The notes below the pieces were generated by a model. The model did no database searches, was not told the origin of the DNA, and saw only the letters and a list, made by a program, of their open reading frames with translations. Shown one piece after another: positions 53,767 through 62,663 of a stretch of DNA of 64,000 nt. Position 1 is the stretch's first letter. Every line of letters starts with the position of its first letter. Made by a program: the position numbers and the translations under genes. The stretch is taken from positions 124,001-188,000 of the forward strand of contig CAVXEW010000006.1 in the NCBI GenBank assembly GCA_963760965.1. Direction: 5' to 3'. Source of the stretch: Pararhizobium_B sp963760965 (GTDB lineage: Bacteria > Pseudomonadota > Alphaproteobacteria > Rhizobiales > Rhizobiaceae).

Positions 53767-55200
53767 TCAGGCGCTGGCCGAAATCGGCTCCGCGACCTTC
53801 TCCAGGGATTTCCGGGCGGCATCGATGCCGATGTAGTACTCGGTCGCCGCGGCGACCAGCATCAGGGCGCTGGCGAAGGCGTAGCCGTAGAAGACGTGCC
53901 ACGGATGCTGGCCGGAGCCGATGAGCACGCCGAACAGCCAGGGAGCCACGATCCCGCCGGCGGCCGTGCCGATCGAATAGAAGACTGCGATTGCCAGCGC
54001 CCGCGTCTCCAGCGGAAAGATCTCGCTGACCGTCAGGTAGGCCGAGCTCGCCGCCGCCGAGGCGAAGAAGAAGATCACCGACCAGAGCGCGGTGAGCGAG
54101 AAGGCGCCGAGCGTGCCGGCGGCGAAGAGATATCCCGTCACTGCGAGCAGGATCGCCGATACGCCGTAGGTCGCGCTGATCATCGTTCGCCGGCCCAGAG
54201 TGTCGAATAGCCGGCCGAGGATCAGGACACCGAGGAAATTGCCTATCGCGAAGGGCACGAGATAGAGCCCGGTGTGGTCCGACGGCACATGGTAGAAGTT
54301 CGACAGGACAAGCGCGTAGGTGAAGAAGATCGCGTTGTAGAGGAACGCCTGCGAGCCCATGAGCACGAGCCCCAGGATCGAGCGCTTCCGGTGCTTCCCG
54401 AACATCGTCCGCAGGATGATCCCGAAGCCGAAGGACGGGCGCGGATGAATGACGATCCTTTCGGAATCCCGGACGGGCTCGAGTTCCTTGCCCGTGCGAC
54501 CGCGCACGCGTTCCTCGATTTCCTCGATCGCCTTTTCGGCCTCTTCGCGCTTGTCGTGGGTGATCAGCCAGCGAGGGCTCTCCGGCAGGTGCCGGCGCAT
54601 GAGCAGGATGATCAGGCCAAGCGCGGCTCCGATGCCGAAACCGAGGCGCCATCCGACATCGACGGGGAATATGGACGGGTCGAGCAGGACGATGGTCGAC
54701 AGCGCGCCGACGGCCGCACCGAGCCAGTACGAACCGTTGACGAGCAGCGCGATCTGCCCGCGCACGCGCGCCGGCATCATCTCGTCGATGGTCGAGTTGA
54801 TCGCCGAATACTCGCCGCCGATGCCGAACCCGGTGATGAACCTGAAGACGAGAAAGCTCCAAAGGTTCCACGAAAAGGCGGTGAGCAGCGCGCCGACGAA
54901 ATAGACCGCAAGGGTAATGAAGAAGAAGGGCCGCCGCCCGAACCGGTCGGTCAGGTAACCGAAAACGAGTGCGCCGAGGACCGCGCCGGTGATGTAGAAC
55001 GACGCGATCATGCCGATCTCGGCACTGGTCAGGTGCAGGCTCTGGGGTTCCTGGAGCACGCTGCTGATGGCGCCCTTCAGGGTGACTTCAAGCCCATCGA
55101 GCACCCATGTGATCCCGAGGGCGATCAGGACCATCCAGTGGAAACCCGACCAGGGAAGCCGGTCCATTCGAGCAGGTATGTCGGTCTTCAGGGCCGCCAT
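53767..55200 (-). CDS. MFS transporter, sugar/anion porter type
   Basis: A 477-residue 12-helix carrier. Conserved loop FGYLTDRFGRRPFFF follows helix 2, and LGRLFDTLGRRTMI is its counterpart in the second half; FITGFGIGGEYSAIN is typical of the SP/AAHS-type subfamilies. A long hydrophilic central loop is present (about 210-260: RREEAEKAIEEIEERV). The ATG at 55200 is chosen over a TTG two codons earlier. It lies 64 bp upstream of speB on the same strand. Substrate not predictable. Confidence 0.85.
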   Translation of the reverse strand: MAALKTDIPARMDRLPWSGFHWMVLIALGITWVLDGLEVTLKGAISSVLQEPQSLHLTSAEIGMIASFYITGAVLGALVFGYLTDRFGRRPFFFITLAVYFVGALLTAFSWNLWSFLVFRFITGFGIGGEYSAINSTIDEMMPARVRGQIALLVNGSYWLGAAVGALSTIVLLDPSIFPVDVGWRLGFGIGAALGLIILLMRRHLPESPRWLITHDKREEAEKAIEEIEERVRGRTGKELEPVRDSERIVIHPRPSFGFGIILRTMFGKHRKRSILGLVLMGSQAFLYNAIFFTYALVLSNFYHVPSDHTGLYLVPFAIGNFLGVLILGRLFDTLGRRTMISATYGVSAILLAVTGYLFAAGTLGAFSLTALWSVIFFFASAAASSAYLTVSEIFPLETRALAIAVFYSIGTAAGGIVAPWLFGVLIGSGQHPWHVFYGYAFASALMLVAAATEYYIGIDAARKSLEKVAEPISASA

Positions 55201-55340
55201 CGGCAATGTCTCCCGTGTGCGCCCGCGCCGCGGCCGGCGGGGTGGCAGGGAAACCGGTGGAAGAAGCGGTTTGTTCCGGCGGAAGCCGGGAAAATCCCCC
55301 TCGATCCGTCAGGAAGGCTGACGGCCGCGCGCGCCCGCGC

Positions 55341-55583
55341 TCAGTTGATCAGGCTGATGACCGAGCCGGCCGTGAGCACAACGCAGACGACGAGGAGGAT
55401 GCCGTAGAGACGCGGTTTGTCGAACAGCACCGGAAAGGCCGCGCTCCAGGCGCAGATGGTGGCCGCCAATGCGAAGAGAAAAGTCGACTTGTCATGCCAG
55501 AATATGCCGACGGCCATCAGTGCCCCGAGGATGAGGCTGCCGAAGACCACCATGAGCATGACGGCGAAATGCTCGGAATCCAT
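55341..55583 (-). CDS. Small membrane protein, unknown
   Basis: An 80-residue protein with three hydrophobic helices (FAVMLMVVFGSLILGALMAV, STFLFALAATICAWSAAF, LYGILLVVCVVLTAGSVI) and hardly any loops. The ATG at 55583 has GGGA 9 bases before it; another ATG three codons upstream is possible. Function unknown; it sits between uvrD and the MFS gene. Confidence 0.65.
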   Translation of the reverse strand: MDSEHFAVMLMVVFGSLILGALMAVGIFWHDKSTFLFALAATICAWSAAFPVLFDKPRLYGILLVVCVVLTAGSVISLIN

Positions 55584-55722
55584 GAAGATCATTCCCGTTG
55601 TCGCGTCACACGCGGCGCGACCAGATTCGCTCGCCGCCTGCGCGGCACACGATACGGCTTTTGCCGCCTGCCGCAAGACGCGTTGCGCAAACCGGCGCCG
55701 CGAAAGGAACGCGGGTGCCGGT

Positions 55723-58227
55723 TCAGGCAGGTTGCACGAAACCGTCGAGCACGCGCTTCTGGCCGGCCTTGTCGAAGTTCACCGTGAGCTTGTTGCCGTC
55801 GATGGCGGCGACGTTGCCGTTTCCGAACTTCAGGTGGAAGACACGATCGCCGACCGAAAAGGCCGACGGCGTGTCGGTGGCCGACTTGGCGACCAGTTCG
55901 CCGTCGATCGTCCGCCCGCGAGGCCCGGTTTCGCCGTATGCGATCCGTTCAACGGCATGGCCGGAGCGGGTACCCCAGTTGGTTCGCGTCGCCTCGTTGC
56001 GGTTGGCCTGCGCACGCTTCCAGCCGGGCGTCTGGTAACTGTTGTCGAAAGGCGCGGCGTTGTCGAAGCGGGAGGCGCCATAAGGACCTCCGGAGGTCGA
56101 CCGGCTGCCATGGCCGTAGCCGGGCGCACCGACGCCGTATCCGCCATAGCTCATGTCCTGCTCGGCGATTTCGACATGCGCTTCCGGCAGTTCGTCGAGG
56201 AAGCGCGAGGGCAGGGTGGACTGCCAGAGCCCGTGGATCCGCCGGTTCGACACGAACCAGAGGTGGGCCCGCTTCTTCGCCCGCGTCAGGCCGACATAGG
56301 CGAGGCGGCGCTCCTCCTCGAGGCCGGCGCGCCCGCCTTCATCGAGCGCCCTCTGGTGCGGAAACAGCCCTTCCTCCCAGCCCGGCAGGAACACGGTCTC
56401 GAACTCCAGCCCCTTGGCGGAATGCAGCGTCATGATGTTGACGGCATCCATCTCCTCGTTCCGGTCGGCGTCCATCACGAGGGCGATATGCTCGAGGAAT
56501 CCCGGCAGTGACTCGAATTCCTCCATGGAACGGATCAGTTCCTTCAGGTTGTCGAGCCGCCCCGGAGCTTCGGCCGACCGGTCGTTCTGCCACATTTCGG
56601 TATAGCCGGATTCTTCGAGGACCTGCTCGGCCAGCTCGGTGTGCGGCGTGGAGTCCAGCAGGTCCGACCAGCGCCGGAAGTTTTCCACGACGTCGCCGAG
56701 GCTCTTGCGCGGCTTGGGCTTCAGCTCCTCCGTCATCACCAGGTCGGCAGCCGCCTGCAGCATGGGGATGTCGCGCGAGCGGGCATAGTCGTGAAGCTGG
56801 CGGACCGTGGCGTCGCCGAGGCCGCGCTTCGGGGTATTGACGATGCGTTCGAATGCCAGGTCGTCGGCCGGCTGGCAGACGACGCGCATGTATGCCATGG
56901 CGTCGCGGATTTCGAGCCGTTCGTAGAAGCGGGGCCCGCCGATGACGCGATAGTTGAGGCCGAGAGTGACGAAGCGGTCCTCGAATTCGCGCATCTGGAA
57001 CGAGGCGCGCACGAGGATGGCGACGTCGTTGAGGGCATGCCCTGTCCGCTGCAGCTGCTCGATTTCCTCGCCGATGGCCCGGGCCTCCTCCTCGGAGTCC
57101 CATGCGGCGTGAACCTGGACCTTGGCGTCGTCGGGATGTTCGCTCTCGGTGAAGAGCGTCTTGCCGAGCCGGCCCTCGTTGTTGGATATGAGATGCCCGG
57201 CTGCGCCGAGGATGTGGGCGGTCGAACGGTAGTTCCGCTCGAGCCGGATCACCCTTGCTCCCGGAAAATCCTTCTCGAAGCGCAGGATATTGTCGACTTC
57301 GGCCCCGCGCCAGCCGTAGATCGACTGGTCGTCGTCGCCGACGCAGCAGATGTTGACGGGCGACGGCTCTCCGCGCTCGGCCTGCGGCCGCTGCGCCAGT
57401 AGCCTCAGCCAGAGATACTGGGCCGTGTTCGTGTCCTGGTACTCGTCGACCAGAATGTACCGGAACCTGGCATGGTAGTCCTTCAGCACATCCGGATTCT
57501 CGCGGAAGATGCGGATCGGATGCATCAGCAGGTCGCCGAAGTCGCAGGCGTTCAGGGTCCGCAGGCGTGCCTGGTAGGCGGCGTAGAGCTCGCGTCCCTT
57601 GCCGTTCGCGAAGGCGCGCGCGTCGCCCTCGGGTATTTCGGACGGAGCGAGGCCCCTGTTCTTCCAGCCGTCGATCATCTGTGCGAACTGGCGGGCCGGC
57701 CATCGCTTGTCGTCGAGACCTTCCGCCTGGATCAGCTGCTTGATCAGGCGGACGACGTCGTCGGTGTCGAGAATGCTGAAGTCGGAGCGCAGGCCGGCGA
57801 GCTCCGCATGGCGGCGGAGCAGTTTGACGCCGATCGAGTGGAAGGTGCCGAGCCACGGCATGCCTTCCACCGCGTGGCCGACCAGAACGCCGATCCGCTC
57901 CTTCATCTCGCGTGCTGCCTTGTTGGTGAAGGTCACCGCGAGGATCTGCGAGGGGAAGGCCCGGCCGGTCGCCAGGATGTGGGCGATGCGGGTTGTCAGC
58001 ACCCGCGTCTTGCCGGTGCCCGCGCCCGCCAGCACCAGCACCGGGCCGTCCAGCGTCTCGATCGCCTCCGCCTGCTCGGGGTTGAGGCCCTCGAGGTAGG
58101 GGGCCGGCGCCCGTGCGGCGTTGCGCGCAGCCATCGCGCGTGCGGCGATGCCGCCGCCTGCGTCGGGACGCCCGGGCCGTGGCGTCTCATCCCCGAAAAA
58201 AGGGATATTGTCGTCTTCAGGAGCCAT
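55723..58227 (-). CDS. uvrD: UvrD/PcrA-type DNA helicase
   Basis: An SF1 3'-5' helicase of 834 residues acting in excision and mismatch repair. Motif I LAGAGTGKTRV is at about 64-74, motif Ia TFTNKAAREM, motif II DEYQDTN, motif III CCVGDDDQSIYGWRGA, motif IV IRLERNYRS, motif V TLHSAKGLEF and motif VI YVGLTRAKKRAHLWF. The C-terminal tail ends in a Tudor-like RNAP-binding segment (RVFHLKFGNGNVAAIDGNKLTVNFDKAGQK). The ATG at 58227 (MAPEDDNIPFF) is preferred over an upstream start. Intact. Confidence 0.95.
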   Translation of the reverse strand: MAPEDDNIPFFGDETPRPGRPDAGGGIAARAMAARNAARAPAPYLEGLNPEQAEAIETLDGPVLVLAGAGTGKTRVLTTRIAHILATGRAFPSQILAVTFTNKAAREMKERIGVLVGHAVEGMPWLGTFHSIGVKLLRRHAELAGLRSDFSILDTDDVVRLIKQLIQAEGLDDKRWPARQFAQMIDGWKNRGLAPSEIPEGDARAFANGKGRELYAAYQARLRTLNACDFGDLLMHPIRIFRENPDVLKDYHARFRYILVDEYQDTNTAQYLWLRLLAQRPQAERGEPSPVNICCVGDDDQSIYGWRGAEVDNILRFEKDFPGARVIRLERNYRSTAHILGAAGHLISNNEGRLGKTLFTESEHPDDAKVQVHAAWDSEEEARAIGEEIEQLQRTGHALNDVAILVRASFQMREFEDRFVTLGLNYRVIGGPRFYERLEIRDAMAYMRVVCQPADDLAFERIVNTPKRGLGDATVRQLHDYARSRDIPMLQAAADLVMTEELKPKPRKSLGDVVENFRRWSDLLDSTPHTELAEQVLEESGYTEMWQNDRSAEAPGRLDNLKELIRSMEEFESLPGFLEHIALVMDADRNEEMDAVNIMTLHSAKGLEFETVFLPGWEEGLFPHQRALDEGGRAGLEEERRLAYVGLTRAKKRAHLWFVSNRRIHGLWQSTLPSRFLDELPEAHVEIAEQDMSYGGYGVGAPGYGHGSRSTSGGPYGASRFDNAAPFDNSYQTPGWKRAQANRNEATRTNWGTRSGHAVERIAYGETGPRGRTIDGELVAKSATDTPSAFSVGDRVFHLKFGNGNVAAIDGNKLTVNFDKAGQKRVLDGFVQPA

Positions 58228-58325
58228 GGCATTCAATGTAGTGATTCGGGGGCGAAAGGCCAGCGAGGCCAGACCCGGACTCGCCGCTTGTCCTCCCCGT
58301 CGTTCTGCGCCCATCAAACATAGAA

Positions 58326-58353
58326 GAACGGCGACACCGTGGTGCCGCCGTTC
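58326..58353 (-). terminator. Terminator-like inverted repeat
   Basis: 13-bp arms with one mismatch (58326-58338 with 58341-58353) around a 2-base centre. It stands between the PRC-barrel gene and uvrD, both minus strand. The minus-strand tail is TTCTATGTTTG, not a strong U-tract. Confidence 0.45.
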
Positions 58354-58430
58354 CGCCGTCCAGGGAGGGGGACGGGAGTGGCCTCCTCTGCACGGACCTC
58401 CGGGAGGTCGTGTGGACTGACTTGCAGGAG

Positions 58431-59306
58431 CTACTGGGTTGTTCCGCCAGTGCCCGCCGCACCGCCGGTGCCTGCCGCACCGCCCGTGCCCATCGAGCCG
58501 CTGGCGCCGCCGGTCGCGCCCATGGAGCCGCTGCCGCCCGACGACTTGGACGCGTTCTCCTCGTCCATCTTCGTCTGCAGGTTCTTGAAGGCCGGCGCCT
58601 TCTTGAGCTGGTCTGACGTCATGTCCGTGACGAGCTTGACGTCGGCGCTGTTCGGCTTGCGCTGGATGTTGATGCGATCGAACGCGACGGCGACGTTTTT
58701 CTGGCCGATGCCGAGGAAGCCGCCCACGCCGATCACGGCCGCCTTGATGCCGCCGGTCTTTTCGAAGACGAGATCGGAGATGTCGCCGATCGACTTGTCG
58801 TTCGTGTTGTAGACGCTCTGGCCGATGTAGGTGCTTGCGAGAACCTCGCTGTCCTTCTGCTCGGGCACGATCTTTTCACCGTTGTCCGAACTCGAGGCCG
58901 AGCTGTCGGCCGGCGCCTTGGTCATGTCGCCGGAAGCCTTGTTGTCCGTGCTGGCGGCCGTGCCGTCATCCTTGGTGGCCGCTCCGCTGCCCGAATCGGA
59001 GGCCGCTCCGCTGTCGTTCGCAGCCGCACCGCTGCTGGAGCCGGATGCCGCACTGTTGTCGTTCGTGGCTGCGCCGGCGTCTGCGCCGCCGGACTTCATG
59101 GTTCCGCCGGAAGACGCGCCGCTGTCGCTCGAGGCGCCGCCGGTATCCGCGGCGCTGCTGTCGGCCTTGGGCTTCTGCGTCGTCTGGGTCGTGGTGGAAT
59201 CGGAACTCTGTGCGGCGGCCGAGCCGACATAGCCCGCCACCGGGAGCGCCGCCGCGCCGACGAACAGCGCGCCTGCGGCGACCGATCTCAAGAGATTCTT
59301 TTTCAT
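58431..59306 (-). CDS. Exported PRC-barrel protein with low-complexity linker
   Basis: A 291-residue exported protein. Signal peptide KKNLLRSVAAGALFVGAAALP (residues 2-22). Residues 33 to about 150 are a highly repetitive Ser/Ala/Asp/Gly/Thr linker (GAASDSGSGAATKDD). A PRC-barrel domain follows at about 160-245 (STYIGQSVYNTNDKSIGDISDLVFEKTGG and VGGFLGIGQKNVAVAFD). The end is Gly/Ser/Met-rich again (GSMGTGGAAGTGGAAGTGG). PRC-barrel proteins of this kind occur in alphaproteobacterial periplasms, often stress-linked; function unassigned. The ATG at 59306 fits the signal. Confidence 0.85.
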   Translation of the reverse strand: MKKNLLRSVAAGALFVGAAALPVAGYVGSAAAQSSDSTTTQTTQKPKADSSAADTGGASSDSGASSGGTMKSGGADAGAATNDNSAASGSSSGAAANDSGAASDSGSGAATKDDGTAASTDNKASGDMTKAPADSSASSSDNGEKIVPEQKDSEVLASTYIGQSVYNTNDKSIGDISDLVFEKTGGIKAAVIGVGGFLGIGQKNVAVAFDRINIQRKPNSADVKLVTDMTSDQLKKAPAFKNLQTKMDEENASKSSGGSGSMGATGGASGSMGTGGAAGTGGAAGTGGTTQ

Positions 59307-59695
59307 GACTGTGTGCCTCCGTAGCTTGTTGTCCGGACCTGCGCGCATTGGTCGCTGCCCGCTGGTAAATCCTGAACGCGGAAGCAGAAATTTGGTTCGT
59401 CGGGATTTTTTCACTTCAGTATGACAACCTGAAACATCCGGGGGCCGCCTCCGGCCGCTGGCGCACGGCAGCGACGGCCGGCCTGCTTCCCCGGGATGCC
59501 TTGAACTCTTCGCCCGTTCCTGTAGTGAGACGCGCAGGAGCCCGCAGGGCGCGCGGGCGCGACCAATCGTCGTCTGACTCGCAGCCTGCGCACCGCTATG
59601 ATTCCCGCGTCGGCCGGCTCGCATTGACGACGGGGGCTGCCCGACCGGTCGCCGGCTCGGTCCGGCCGCCACCGGCACGGAGGAACAGTCGACAG

Positions 59696-60700
59696 ATGGT
59701 GCACGAAATGACGCGCCCGGCGGACAGGCCGATGGCCGGCTATGGCGTCTATGGCCTGATCCTCGGCGTCGGCGCGCTCTTCTGGTGGCTTTCGGAGTTT
59801 CACGTCACCCGCGTGCCGTTCATCGGCCCCTGGGACTTTTCCTGGCTCTGGTACCTGGCGGCGACGCTCGCCGTGTTCTGGTACCTGCGCGGCCTGTTGC
59901 GCACCGAAAGGCGCGAGCGTCCGGCGACGTGGCGCAGCGTGGCCTATCTGGGCGGCCTCGGCGCGATCTATTTCGTCCTGCAGACCCATTTCGACTACCT
60001 GGCCCAGCACATGTTCTTTCTGAACCGGGCCCAGCACATCATCATGCACCATCTCGGGCCCTTCCTGATCGCGCTCTCATGGCCGGGCGCCGTGCTGGCG
60101 GAAGGCATGCCGCCGCTTCTGGTCCGGGCGAGCAGGTCGGCCCCGGTGCGGGGCGTGCTTCGGGTGCTGCAGCAACCCTTGCTGGCCGCCGTCCTTTTCG
60201 TCGGCCTGATCATCCTCTGGCTGCTGCCGACCGTGCATTTCCGCGCCATGATCGACCCGCGCCTCTATGCCGTGATGAACTGGTCGATGGTGCTGGACGG
60301 AATCCTGTTCTGGTGCCTCGTGCTCGATCCGCGCCCGTCGCCACCGGCGATGTGCTCCTTTCCGGTCCGCATCGTGATGGTGGTGCTGATCATGTTTCCA
60401 CAGATCGCCACGGGTGCGCTCATAGCCTTTGCCAGCCGCGACATCTATTCGTTCTACGCATGGTGCGGTCGCATCTATCCGTCCATCGGGGCGCTCGACG
60501 ACCAGCAGTACGGCGGATTGATCATATGGATACCCGCCGCGATGATGAGCGTCGTCGCGCTGCTGGTGGTCATCAACATGCTGCGCCTGGCCGAAGAGCG
60601 TGCCGGCGACGAAAGGGAGGAAGTGAATGACGATGAGTCCGGGGGCATTGTGGTTTCTTCGCGCGCGTGGACGGGAGACGCGCCGCGCCGCAGGAATTGA
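59696..60700 (+). CDS. ctaG: Cytochrome c oxidase assembly factor CtaG (caa3-type family)
   Basis: A 334-residue protein with about seven helices of the caa3-CtaG family (distinct from Cox11-type CtaG), which assists copper insertion into cytochrome oxidase. Conserved histidine regions are present: LQTHFDYLAQHMFFLNRAQHIIMHHLGPF and LPTVHFRAMIDPRLY. The ATG at 59696 has GGAGGA about 11 bases upstream; another ATG at 59708 is possible. The C-terminus (VVSSRAWTGDAPRRR) overlaps the start of the PCuAC gene. Together with PCuAC and SCO this forms a copper delivery group. Confidence 0.88.
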   Translation: MVHEMTRPADRPMAGYGVYGLILGVGALFWWLSEFHVTRVPFIGPWDFSWLWYLAATLAVFWYLRGLLRTERRERPATWRSVAYLGGLGAIYFVLQTHFDYLAQHMFFLNRAQHIIMHHLGPFLIALSWPGAVLAEGMPPLLVRASRSAPVRGVLRVLQQPLLAAVLFVGLIILWLLPTVHFRAMIDPRLYAVMNWSMVLDGILFWCLVLDPRPSPPAMCSFPVRIVMVVLIMFPQIATGALIAFASRDIYSFYAWCGRIYPSIGALDDQQYGGLIIWIPAAMMSVVALLVVINMLRLAEERAGDEREEVNDDESGGIVVSSRAWTGDAPRRRN

Positions 60701-61158
60701 ACCGTCCGTCCGGGCGCGGCGCGCGCTTCCGGCGGTCGCCCTCGCCCTCGCGCTGTGCGCTCCCGCCGGCGCCGGCCTGCGCTGCCGGGAGTGGCGTCAG
60801 GGTCGTCGGGCCGTGGATGCGGTTCATCATCGCCGCCCGCCCCGCAGCCGGCTATTTCACGCTGAAGAACGACACGGACGGGACGAAGGTCCTGACGAGC
60901 GCCGCTTCTCCGGCATGCGGCATGGTCATGCTGCACCGGTCGATGAGCAAGGACGGCTCCAACGCCATGGTCGAGGTCGGCTCGGTCAGCGTCGCGCCCC
61001 ACGCCTCGCTGGAGTTCGCTCCCGGCGGCTACCACCTCATGTGCATGTCGCCCGCCGCGGACATGCGCGGCCGCAAGAGCGTCCCCGTGGTCCTCAAGTT
61101 CAAGGATGGCAGCACGGTGCGGGCGGACTTCGAGGTCAGGGGCGCCGGCGGCAAGTAA
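60627..61158 (+). pseudogene. PCu(A)C copper chaperone with a +1 frameshift
   Basis: PCuAC proteins deliver Cu(I) to the CuA site of cytochrome oxidase with SCO. The signal peptide (RRALPAVALALALCAPAGAG) is in the frame starting at 60627 (or the ATG at 60633). The domain (GPWMRFIIAARPAAGYFTL, MLHRSMS, FAPGGYHLMCMSP, with the H-x10-M-x21-H-x-M type ligands) is in the next frame, ending at 61158. The join is somewhere in 60740-60785, a run of CCGGCG-type repeats. One base too many would explain it. The start overlaps ctaG by about 70 bp. The gene is either mis-sequenced or inactivated. Confidence 0.8.
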
Positions 61159-61245
61159 TTCCAGAGTGATCCCGGCTTCGCTTATCAAAAGTTGATGACA
61201 GTTTCGTCGCCGCGGCCTATTCCGGGAACCGGGAAGGAAACGGCA

Positions 61246-61458
61246 ATGGTTTTGATGTCCGAAAAGGCGATGACCGTGCTTTGCAACAGGTGCGACGTGT
61301 CTGTCAGCATAGTGGACATGACGAGCGATCAGTCGCGCGTCGAATGCCCGGTATGCGGTGCGGATTTCGGCACCTGGGGAAAGGTGCGCCAGGAAATGCT
61401 CGCTCGCATTGCCCAGCCCTACAGGGACCGGGACAGCTGGCGCACCGTAGAGCGCTAG
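61246..61458 (+). CDS. Small zinc-ribbon protein
   Basis: A 70-residue protein with two CxxC pairs (LCNRCDVS, ECPVCGADFG) spaced like a zinc ribbon, and a helical end (VRQEMLARIAQPYRDRDSW). Starts at the ATG 61246 with AAGGAA about 8 bases upstream. Function unknown; perhaps a nucleic-acid or protein contact module. Its TAG stop lies in hairpin repeat B, and it converges on the SCO gene. Confidence 0.65.
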   Translation: MVLMSEKAMTVLCNRCDVSVSIVDMTSDQSRVECPVCGADFGTWGKVRQEMLARIAQPYRDRDSWRTVER

Positions 61459-61500
61459 TGGTCCGACCCAGACAGATGGTGCAATCTGTCTGGAAAAGTC
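61455..61500 (+). repeat. Stop-codon hairpin repeat, copy B
   Basis: Same organisation as 36126-36175: cgctag at the stop codon, a 9-bp stem (61468-61476 with 61485-61493), 8-base loop, then AAAAGTC. The third stem pair is A-T here but T-A in copy A, a compensatory change. Confidence 0.6.
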
Positions 61501-61565
61501 GGCCTGCGAGCCAGGGATCTGGTGGGCGATTCCCCCCTTGGCGCCCTTCCAGCCTTCCAGCGCGG

Positions 61566-62279
61566 TCAGACGAGGCTGTCGAACCACGCGAGCGGGCCGG
61601 AATCTGCATGCCCGTTCAGCAACTGCCTGAGGTCCGCGGCATAGCCGTCGACCTTCGGGTCGTTGTCGTGCAGCGTCGTGAAGAGCAGCCTGATGTTGCC
61701 CTTGCGGTCGAAGACGTAGACCGCTGAACTGTGCGTGACCTTGTAGTCGGAAGGGTTCTTCGACGGTTTGACCGAATAGGCGACGCGGTAGCGCTTGGCG
61801 AGCGAGGCGAGCTGGTCGGGCGTGCCGCGCAAGCCGTCGACCTGAGGCGCGAACGCCTTCGCATACTGCTTGAGGACGGGCAGCGTGTCGCGGTCGGGGT
61901 CGACCGTCACGAAGAGCACGCGCACGTCGTCTGCCGATTTGCCGAGCTTCTGGAGCACCTGCACCGTATTGGCGAGCGTCAGCGGGCAGACGTCGGGGCA
62001 GAACGTGTAGCCGAAATAGAGAAGCACCACCTTCCCCTTGTAGTCGCCGGCATTGACCGTCTTGCCGTCCTCGGCGCGCGTCATCGTGAATTTCAGGTCG
62101 GGGAGGGCGCTGCCCGTCAGGTTCGTCCCGTGCCAGTGCGGCTTCTGCTGGCATCCGCCGACTGCGCCGAGCAGGACGACTCCCAAGAAAAGCGCCGCGA
62201 TTCGGGCGAGGAAGACAACCGCGCGGCGTCGGGCGTCGCCGTCCATAGCGGGCGGGGTGGTGCGGCTTGTGCGTATCAT
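61566..62279 (-). CDS. SCO1/SenC-family copper chaperone
   Basis: A 237-residue thioredoxin-fold protein. The copper ligands are the CxxxC in GYTFCPDVCPLTL and a histidine in THSSAVYVFD. It has a membrane anchor or lipoprotein-like signal at the N-terminus (RIAALFLGVVLLGAVGGC). It delivers copper or reduces the CuA-site cysteines. The ATG at 62279 is used; an ATG at 62246 (MDGDARRR) is also possible. Together with CtaG and PCuAC it forms an oxidase assembly group. Confidence 0.9.
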   Translation of the reverse strand: MIRTSRTTPPAMDGDARRRAVVFLARIAALFLGVVLLGAVGGCQQKPHWHGTNLTGSALPDLKFTMTRAEDGKTVNAGDYKGKVVLLYFGYTFCPDVCPLTLANTVQVLQKLGKSADDVRVLFVTVDPDRDTLPVLKQYAKAFAPQVDGLRGTPDQLASLAKRYRVAYSVKPSKNPSDYKVTHSSAVYVFDRKGNIRLLFTTLHDNDPKVDGYAADLRQLLNGHADSGPLAWFDSLV

Positions 62280-62439
62280 CGGAATCCGGTCGTCAGTCCT
62301 TTTCTCGGTCGGGGTGGCCCCCAGCGGTGTCGGTAACCCGTTGCCGCCCGCCGGGCAAGGCGCTCCCCCGTCGCTTTCGAAGCAATCACTTGCCTTTCCG
62401 TCAGGCTAGCGCAGGCGCCGGTGACCAGCACGGGTTCAT

Positions 62440-62475
62440 ATTGACGCACGAATTGACACACGAATTGACGCATGA
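62440..62475 (+). repeat. Three tandem 12-bp direct repeats
   Basis: Units at 62440-62451, 62452-62463 and 62464-62475 are attgacgcacga with one or two substitutions. They lie in the 384-bp divergent region between the SCO gene (start 62279) and the MFP gene (start 62664), which holds no gene. Exact 12-bp phase, just over one helical turn, suggests a binding array for a regulator. The rest of the gap contains a TATGAT-like hexamer at 62566-62571. Confidence 0.6.
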
Positions 62476-62663
62476 AACGCGCGGCCTGCGCCTTGCCCCG
62501 GTGCCCGAGGCGTTCAGATTCGGTTCATGTCGGTCCGAATAAACTGTTTTTCAGGCGCTTCCGTATATGATGAATGTCGTGAATGTCTGTATTCTCGGCA
62601 CGGAGATCGCAGTCGAACATCTCGCGCGGCCTGGAAGACGGTTGCCGCCACGGAGTTTCTTGA

